The translations under genes and the position numbers were made by a program. DNA of 64,000 bases from Periconia sp. R9002 (Eukaryota > Ascomycota > Dothideomycetes > Pleosporales > Periconiaceae), in assembly GCA_023627715.1 (NCBI GenBank), contig JAMAHW010000119.1:30226-94225 (forward strand). Reading direction: 5' to 3'. This document shows, piece after piece, positions 57,690-64,000 of this stretch. Position 1 is the stretch's first letter; each line of letters begins with the position of its first letter. Below the pieces are notes generated by a model. That model was not told the DNA's origin. It saw only the letters and a list, made by a program, of their open reading frames with translations, and ran no database searches.

Positions 57690-58720
57690 GTACGTTAGAA
57701 AGAAACCATCGATGAGGCCAAAGTCTTCATGAAGGCGGCGGCAAGACAATTCCAATTCCTACACTTGAAGTTCGAAACGAGGTTGAACGTGCACGCGTCA
57801 ACGAGAGTCGTCTTCACCCGTAGTACAGAGACTAGCGTATCATTAACAGCCTTCCCCGTGGATCGTAATATTGCGACACGGCCCATTAAGCAATATATCC
57901 TCGAGTAGCTCAAGCCACAAATGCAGCTGCCAGACAATGCATTGAAGTCTTGTCAGGCGTATGCGTTAATCACGACGTCCCCAGTTATGAATCTCGCGCC
58001 GTCAAGGCAGTTCTAAAACCTGCGGTAGCATCAGGGGGTGTGACCAAATTCCGGGGCACCCATAAATACTCTAGTTCTCCAGGCAGATCTGTCAGACCCA
58101 TTTTCCCCGGGAATAAATTGAAGCGCGCAGACTTCGTGGAGTTCCTGCACTACCATGCCGCTGCATTGGAGTCCGACTTCGAATGTCTTGTGATTGATGA
58201 AGGAAATCCCGCGTTTCAAGGCCTTACGGATGCTTCGGATGTGTTTGGTACGGCGATTTGGAGCGCGCACTATGCATTGTATGCACCTTCGCTCGACGTG
58301 TCTAACATCTTGTGAAAGACGGGTACCGGTTATCACTATGCGGCTTGTCCCGCACCTCTAAATGGAACAACAGTACCTAGACCGTTGCCGCTGTGTTGCG
58401 AAAATTTGTCGGGAGCGACTGGCTTGAGCAATTCACATGCTCGGGTTTTGCCTCTGAACAAAGCGTCGCTTGCGGGTTTTGCTATTTGTGCGAGAAGATG
58501 CATTACCTCGGAACATTTTGAAGTAACATAGGTATTACTGACAATACGTAGCCACCACTTACCGTGCAATTGTTAGCAGGGTTATCCGCTACCTTCGGGG
58601 TTTCGCTATGGTAATGTGAAAGTCACAGCTCTGCCATTGAGCGCGGCTGGTGCAGAGATGCATGACGGTATCCGTTCGCAGCACAAACGTTGCATTGAAA
58701 AGAGCGGTTACGGCAATTCG
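57690..58720 (+). pseudogene. Decayed GH79-like glycoside hydrolase gene
   Basis: The family resembles fungal GH79 beta-glucuronidase-like enzymes. The best-kept part (about 58125-58320) reads FVEFLHYHAAALESDFECLV, then IDEGNPAFQGLTDASDVFG and TAIWSAHYALYAPSLDVSNI, which is the nucleophile-bearing end of the barrel. It stops at a TGA exactly where the family reads H-F-H-x-G-T-G; beyond the stop the same frame resumes GTGYHYAACPAPLNGTT and LSNSHARVLPLNKASLAGF, again broken at a TAG near 58520. A last piece near 58600 reads GNVKVTALPLSAAGAEMHD. Upstream, a TAG interrupts QYILE-L where a Trp is expected. At least three in-frame stops and no splice rescue: a pseudogene. Confidence 0.7.
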
Positions 58721-58938
58721 AACGAAGTTTTGCGAGACTATCTGTAGAGTAAGTTCAGATGCTTAAGTCTAATGCGAAATTCCTCCCGGCATGACACCAT
58801 GGGGTAGAATACCCACGAAAATATATATGTTTTATTCATGAATCTTCCGATATCAACAATATAAAGTACGCTTTACGCACAAACACATCCAAGAGATTCA
58901 TTAAGCCCAATCATCAAGGCTAGACTGATATACCTTGT

Positions 58939-60960
58939 TTATAATTTGACCACAGAAAGTACCCAGGCCCACCACTTCTGTGCTTCCACCCACCAACCCA
59001 AACTTCCAACCAGTTTTGTACTTTCGGTCAGTGATATTCCAACTGCTAAATTTTCTTGCTGTGAAAGAGACTGCTCTCGAAGCACTCGCCGCAAAACTTT
59101 TCCCGTAGGATTGCGAGGAATCATTTCAGTGAACACAATTTCCTGCGGGCATTTATACCTCGCCAACGCACCGAGTGCGAAGTCTTTTAATTCATCTGCT
59201 GTGACGGAACTATTTGACTCGTTAGCTCACCTCATGAAGAATTGTCAGCGTAAGAATCTTTACACACCTGTCGCCCTGTCTCACAACGTAAGCTCTCACA
59301 AGCTCACCTTCTCCGTCTCCAAGCGAGACGCCTATCACGCCCACATCGGAAACATCGATATGTTGTTGAAGCCGGCTCTCAACTTCTGCGGGGCTGACTT
59401 GCCAGCCGCGAACCTTGATCAAATCCTTCTTTCTGTCAACAATGAAGACGTCGCCAGCTGTGTTGATGTAGCCAATGTCCCCGCTATTCACCCAGCGCCC
59501 TTCGGTATCAACGCTGAAAGCCTCCCTGTCGGCTTCAGGATTGTCGAGATACCCCAGCATAGGGTGCGGTGCAAGGATTTGCAATTCGCCAGTACTATTT
59601 GGATCGTGCAAGGTTTTCCCGGCATTATCAATGATTCTGTTACAGTCAGTGGACGAATTCCAAGACATACGCTCGAAACTCTTACCGGAGGCGATATCCG
59701 TCCAATGCCTTACCCACACTGTCATTCAACTGCTTATCTGGATATGAGACTGATGTGACCCAGCCGACTTCAGTCATTCCCCACACCGCATTGATTCTTG
59801 CGTCTTCATGCAGCAATTCATAGAACGGGAGCTGATTCTCGTATGTCACGGTGCCACCACCGAACGAGACGCGCCTGAGAGATTGCAACGAAGCTTTGCT
59901 GGCTAGTTTCGACTTTGGGATGGCGATGACTGGAGGAGGCGGTAGCCACGTTTCCGATATCTTGTATTTCTCGATTGCGTGGATGAAGTCGGAGAGGTCG
60001 TATCGGCGCATCACGTATATGGGTATGCCTGAGCGGATACTGGCAGGAATGATCGGAGTTGCGAAAACATGCATTGGGGGCAATGCTGTCAATCGAATCG
60101 GCTTGGTGGAATCAACTCTGAACACATGATTGATTTTTCGACAGTCAACTTACATTGTAGGAATCTGGGGTTTGATTTATTTGCAAGCGCGCCTGATCGA
60201 TGAGATAGGAATGTGATATCATGGCTGCTTTGGGAAGGCCGGAGGTACCGCTAGAAGTTTGGTAAGATGCCGTCGTAGTGTCCGGATTGGATGGTGTGAA
60301 GGGATCACACTCTCCATATTGAAACAGTGTCGACCACGATCGTATAACCTTGTGTGTGCAATCATCATGAACGTCCAGGGCGAATATAGACGAGCTTGCT
60401 AGACCACATGACACAGCACCGGCTTCAGACTTCTCGAGTAGTTTAGGCTCCGCGATCATGAACTTCGCCCCGACAAGATTGATGTGTCGGGAGATTTCGG
60501 ACACTGAGTAGCCAGGGTTGATCCCAGAGAAGATGGCGCCAGCGCCAATAATGCCTAAGTAGAGCACGGTGTAGGATATCTAATGTCCATACATGCTTAG
60601 CGTTTCCCTTGTGGATGTGGATGTGGAGTTCCCTTACATCATTGAATGCATTCACACACACACAGTCACCTGGTCGCACACCAACGTGCTTCAAGCCAGC
60701 AATGAGCTGTCTAACTTGCTTTGAGAGTTCATGCAGTGAAAGTGCGCGATTGGTGTTTGATGCATCTATGATTATCTGGAGAGAAACATCAGTATAGAAT
60801 CATGATCGAACGTAAAGTTGCTCTTGGCGATACATAACTCTACATGGCTCTAAAATAGGGAAAGATAGGTCGCGAGCTTCCTCTTTCTAATCCACCACGC
60901 ACTTACAGATTTATGTTTGTCGTAGGGAACATCCTGCAGCACCCACGAAACCAAGTCCAT
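58939..60960 (-). CDS. 4-coumarate-CoA-ligase-like acyl-CoA synthetase
   Basis: Adenylates a carboxylic acid with ATP and joins it to CoA; phenylpropanoid or fatty/aryl acids are typical substrates. Exons in order: 60907-60960, 60638-60775, 60154-60579, 59686-60101, 59268-59636 and 58939-59209, giving 557 residues. The signature loop is SSGTSGLPK (about 173-181). It is followed by TALPPMHVFA, the VWGMTEVG motif, SGDIGY, the hinge DRKKDLIKVRGWQVSPAEVE and the catalytic-lysine block IPRNPTGKVLRR. The start is the first in-frame ATG at 60960, giving a short N-terminus (MDLVSWVLQDVPYD). One donor is GTGTGT. The protein ends in VKL, not a consensus peroxisomal signal. A CA repeat at 60652-60664 lies inside exon 2 and encodes VCV. 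Confidence 0.9.
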
Positions 60961-61660
60961 GTCAAAGTAGGAGAATAGATTTGGTGCATGGAAATCAACG
61001 TCACTTGAGGGCGAAAATTGCAAAAAGCTAGACTGGAGCCAGAGAAATATCAGGTAACAGGGTCCACTTATACCCGCGCTATGCCAGCTTGTTTCGGAGT
61101 TATCTTACCAAACAAGGAGTACTACGTATAATGTAGGCGAAATCGTGACGGACTTCATTGTGCATTTATGAAGTACTACAGTGATTGGAAAGCTTTTTGC
61201 ATTCGAACTAGGTTTGTCTCTCGCGCGGGAAAGCTTCGCCCCATGACCAGCATAGCCTATTATGGACAACTAGTTTTAGATATGGCATTGCTCCGCGCCA
61301 CATGGCACACCTATGAGGCGATTAAGGCGTTAAATGTAGGTTGTTCCCGTTGAGACATTGTGAGAACGGTGCACTCCGTGACCACGGTCGGTGTTGGACT
61401 GTTGGTGGCTGCGTAGATCGTGGGAAGCCTAATCATCTCCAGCCCTCCGATAACTATCTTGGAGCCTAAATGCCCTTGTGATATCCCCACGAGTATCGCG
61501 TAAAGTTCTAGATTATTGGATCTCAACTTGCTGCGCCGCATTTTTGACTTTATCTTCTGACTTTACGCCTCACACCGGTAGATTGGACGTGCTAGCACAT
61601 TCTCTATTGATCCTGAGGTTCGGTTGGGATATACGCCGTACTGTACAAGAAATCGCCGAC
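60961..61660. other. Divergent promoter region
   Basis: Between the CoA ligase (minus) and the TmpA-like gene (plus). The open frame of the TmpA-like gene extends upstream of 61661 to 61478 without an ATG (GRLDVLAHSLLILRFGWDIR), so an upstream exon may exist here. Confidence 0.4.
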
Positions 61661-62795
61661 ATGGACTACGTGAAAAACGCAGACAAAACACTACCGGAAT
61701 CAAAATACTACACAAGCTTCACTGCAGAAGAGTTCGAAGGCTACGAGCGAAGAATGAACGATAGCCGCAGCCTTGACTCCAGCTCTCCGGATAGTGGCGA
61801 CAGCTCGAACAGCGACACAAAGAGAGAAACGGAATTTTCTTCGAATCCCCAGGTGAGTTCCCTGGATTTTATTTACTTGCTGTGCCGGCCTAAAATAAAT
61901 CAGTCCAGCAGGGAGGTAAAGCCAATCCCAGAAACAAAACAGCATTTTCCCAACGATGTACCTTCAACAACATCCTCAGCAAACACATCCTCCTCCACGC
62001 TAGCTAAAACCCAGAAAGACCCAAAACCTCCCGAAAAATCCTCAGTCATCGAGGTTCTAAACGACTTGGAAAATGGAACCCCTCTCTCTCTCCCAGCAAA
62101 GCGCCAAAGACGATATATCCGAGCAGTTCGGCATACACTCTGGAACGTTTACCGCCGCCTATTCTCAATCGTTTTCCTAGCCAACGTCGTCACTCTCATA
62201 GTATTTCTCTGCAGAACCAAATCGTTCATGCACATCGACCTCTGGCACTTCGCCACCGCAGCGAGCGCAAACATCTTCGTCGGCACGACCATCCGCCAAG
62301 ACTACATCCAGATCATCCTCTACCGAACCGCCTGGCTAGTCCCGCATTCCGCGCCCCTGCGACTCCGAACCATCGTCGCGAAACTCTACGAGAACGGTGG
62401 TGTGCACTCTGGGTGCGGCGTGGCGGGCGCCATGTGGTTTACAGCGCTGACAGTATTGCTCACGATCCAGTTCACGGACTTGGTCTTCACCTCTGTAGCC
62501 GTTTTAGCTCTCACGTATGTGCTGCAAGCACTGTTCATGGCTCTTCTCGTCCTCGCGTATCCGTCGCTGCGAGCTAAATACCACAACGCGTTCGAGGTGA
62601 CGCATCGGTTTTTAGGTTGGGGCATCATCGTTCTTTTCTGGGTCGAGCTGGGGCTTCTGGCTTCTATCAACAGTGTACCATCCAACAAACCAACAAGAAA
62701 AATCCTAGTGGAGCAGCCTTCCTTCTGGTTCCTAATCCTCATAACCATCCACACGATCCTCCCATGGCTCAACCTCCGCCCATACCTGGGCATCT
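61661..62795 (+). pseudogene. TmpA-like integral membrane protein gene, cut by a transposon
   Basis: The surviving part encodes about 375 residues. A Ser/Asp/Pro-rich hydrophilic N-terminal region comes first, with a possible 51-nt in-frame intron (GTGAGT..CAG, 61853-61903). It is followed by the multi-helix domain typical of fungal TmpA and the C-terminal membrane region of related NRPS-like proteins: HTLWNVYRRLFSIVFLANVV, then HFATAASANIFVGTTIRQDY, WLVPHSAPLRLRTIVAKLYE, NGGVHSGCGVAG and KYHNAFEVTHRFLGW. Just after IHTILPWLNLR the family's C-terminal part should follow, but the frame instead runs into repeat-rich DNA and the hAT element, and stops at 63115. TmpA in Aspergillus nidulans acts in conidiation signalling. 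The junction is approximate (about 62780-62800), and the true 5' end may lie upstream. Confidence 0.7.
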
Positions 62796-62803
62796 TGTAC
62801 TGT

Positions 62804-62908
62804 TATCCTGTTGCTTGTTCTGTTTATCATGTTAATTCTTCTTATTCTGTTATTCCGTATCCTGTTATCGCCATCACGCTAATCTGTGATAACAGGATAA
62901 ACAGGATA
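62804..62908. repeat. Subterminal TATCCTGTT repeats of the hAT element
   Basis: Four copies of TATCCTGTT: forward at 62804-62812 and 62858-62866, inverted at 62891-62899 and 62900-62908. The inner pair extends to a perfect 11-bp inverted repeat (62859-62869 with 62888-62898). Motif arrays near the ends are characteristic of hAT elements, where transposase binds them. Confidence 0.7.
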
Positions 62909-63005
62909 AGAGAAACAAGCTTCTTCATTGCTTTTTGTCGCCAAACACCACCCGCACAGATGGGAAATATTCACATTATGATAGCTTCAGCTCATATCCA
63001 CCATC

Positions 63006-64000
63006 ATGGCTTCAGAAAGCGATATTTTATCGTCGAATGGCGACTCTATTCCTCAATCAGGCGATCAACTACCTACAAACTTCTTCTCAATTATGGATCG
63101 ACAGTACCCGGATAAAGAAAAACCGCTTGCTGCTAGCCGCAAACGAAAGAGCAAAGGCGCTGTGCTTTATGTGTGCCGATTGTGTCCTAAATGGAGCCAT
63201 GGGCATCGTGCAACGGCCGTACTCCACATCAAAAGTCACCATAATGCTCAGTTTCAACCGCCGCCGTCGCCTTCGCAAATATCATCAAACCAGCGCTCAT
63301 TGCCCGCCATGTTTGCATCTATTCCTACGTCTGATCATCTTCGGCAGACTTTCAATCGACGGGCGTATAATGAAGCCGTCATAGGACTGCTTACACGGCG
63401 GAGAGTCCCGTTTTCAGCTGTTGAATGGAACGAGATGAGGGATCTGGCCCTGGCATGCAATCCAGCCATTGAAGATCTACTCATTGTGTCTCGGCGTACC
63501 GCTGTCCGATACATCGCGTCAAACTATGAACTGTACAGAGTTCAGATTCGAGATAGTCTCGCCGCCGCTATTAGCCCCATCCACATCTCATCGGACCTTT
63601 GGACATCCCCTCATCGGCATTCTCTCCTTGCTGTCTGTGCCCAGTGGGTAGACCCGGAGTACCAGCTACAGAAAGCCCTGTTAGGACTGCCAGAGTGCCG
63701 CTTTTCCCACTCGGGAGAGAAGCAAGCTGACCTTATCCTCAATCTTCTTGATGAGTTCGGAATCCAGTCCAAATTAGGATGGCATACAGGGGACAATGCT
63801 ACTTCGAATGACACTTGCCTAGAGGTCCTCGAATCGCGCCTGCTAACCGAGCACCGCGTTGAATTTCACGCCAAACAACGCCGGATCCGGTGCATCGGTC
63901 ATATTATCAATCTCTCCCTTCAGGCCTTCTTACTAGCGTCCTCGAAGGAGGCCCTCAATGCTGCCCTCGCTGCCGCTGCTGATGTCTCTGGAGATGAGCT
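63006..64000 (+). CDS. hAT family transposase, N-terminal part (open at window end)
   Basis: An ATG at 63006 opens a frame with no stop through 64000 (331 codons visible). A basic region (SRKRKSK) precedes a BED-type zinc finger: Cys57-x2-Cys60 with His74 and His78/79. After a linker comes the RNase-H-like catalytic region: HISSDLWTSPHRHSLLAVCA carries the first catalytic Asp (197), and GWHTGDNATSND carries the second. Then RIRCIGHIINLSLQAFL matches the C-x-x-H-x-x-N-L core typical of hAT transposases. The following Ala-rich stretch would begin the all-helical insertion domain. The intact frame suggests a young copy. The C-terminal dimerisation domain lies outside the window. Confidence 0.9.
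   Translation, partial: MASESDILSSNGDSIPQSGDQLPTNFFSIMDRQYPDKEKPLAASRKRKSKGAVLYVCRLCPKWSHGHRATAVLHIKSHHNAQFQPPPSPSQISSNQRSLPAMFASIPTSDHLRQTFNRRAYNEAVIGLLTRRRVPFSAVEWNEMRDLALACNPAIEDLLIVSRRTAVRYIASNYELYRVQIRDSLAAAISPIHISSDLWTSPHRHSLLAVCAQWVDPEYQLQKALLGLPECRFSHSGEKQADLILNLLDEFGIQSKLGWHTGDNATSNDTCLEVLESRLLTEHRVEFHAKQRRIRCIGHIINLSLQAFLLASSKEALNAALAAAADVSGDE

Larger units (their letters stand above)
62796..64000 (+). mobile_element. hAT-type DNA transposon, left end and part of transposase
   Basis: Starts where the TmpA-like reading ends. It holds a repeat-rich leader of about 200 bp and then a transposase gene that runs off the window. The right end, terminal inverted repeat partner and 8-bp target duplication lie outside, so the exact left border is not fixed. 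Confidence 0.75.

Noticed and set aside
61478..63115. One 545-codon frame across the TmpA-like region and into the transposon
   Set aside because: It starts without an ATG, and its last ~100 codons have no family likeness and overlap the hAT leader and transposase in another register. It is treated as read-through of an interrupted gene, not as one protein.
1..64000. A complete secondary-metabolite cluster
   Set aside because: P450s, an exporter, a CoA ligase and an AflR-type regulator are present, but no PKS, NRPS module, terpene cyclase or DMATS core was found, and the genes are widely spaced.
1..64000. CRISPR arrays, prophage, tRNA or rRNA genes
   Set aside because: No regularly spaced repeats, no phage-type gene blocks and no sequence with a tRNA-like A/B box arrangement were noticed; tRNA absence was judged by eye only and a covariance search would be decisive.

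Overview
The window reads as nuclear DNA of a filamentous ascomycete (Pezizomycotina). The genes are monocistronic and cut by short introns of about 45-60 nt with GT..AG borders. The families are typical of these fungi: two Zn2Cys6 regulators, a HET-domain protein, a fungal rhodopsin-like seven-helix protein, an NmrA-like protein, P450s, MFS carriers and a TmpA-like membrane protein. Spacing is loose and gene-free tracts of 1-3 kb are common. I saw no tRNA, rRNA, CRISPR or prophage. All gene models were built by hand from reading frames, splice motifs and remembered family consensus; no alignment was run.

Layout. 0-9 kb: the 5' part of an unknown gene (minus), a small secreted protein, a secreted calcineurin-type phosphoesterase and a GNAT acetyltransferase. 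9.6-23 kb: an intact HET-domain protein converging on an AflR-type zinc-cluster regulator, a rhodopsin-like membrane protein, a glutathione S-transferase (minus), a second zinc-cluster regulator followed by an NmrA-like protein, and an unknown charged protein (minus). 24-26.7 kb is gene-free. 26.7-34.1 kb: a BCS1-like AAA ATPase, a 14-helix-type MFS exporter and a convergent P450. 34-46.7 kb is sparse: a possible small membrane protein, a decayed HET gene, a single-pass membrane protein with PPxY motifs, a secreted unknown, a second P450, an odd tandem duplication and a PAD1/UbiX-like flavin prenyltransferase. 47.8-55 kb: a secreted GH2 glycosidase, an unknown membrane protein and a hexose-type sugar transporter. 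57.7-58.7 kb: a decayed GH79-like glycosidase. 58.9-61 kb: a 4-coumarate-CoA-ligase-like enzyme. 61.7-64 kb: a TmpA-like membrane-protein gene that ends abruptly where a hAT-type transposon begins; its transposase frame runs off the window.

How the genes may work together. No complete biosynthetic cluster is visible: no PKS, terpene cyclase or NRPS core is present, although tailoring, transport and regulatory genes are scattered through the window. The tightest functional groupings are the MFS exporter with P450 (30-34 kb) and the GH2 glycosidase with sugar transporter (47.8-55 kb). The window also records genome decay: two eroded genes (HET, GH79), a possible eroded secreted protein and one gene cut by a transposon.
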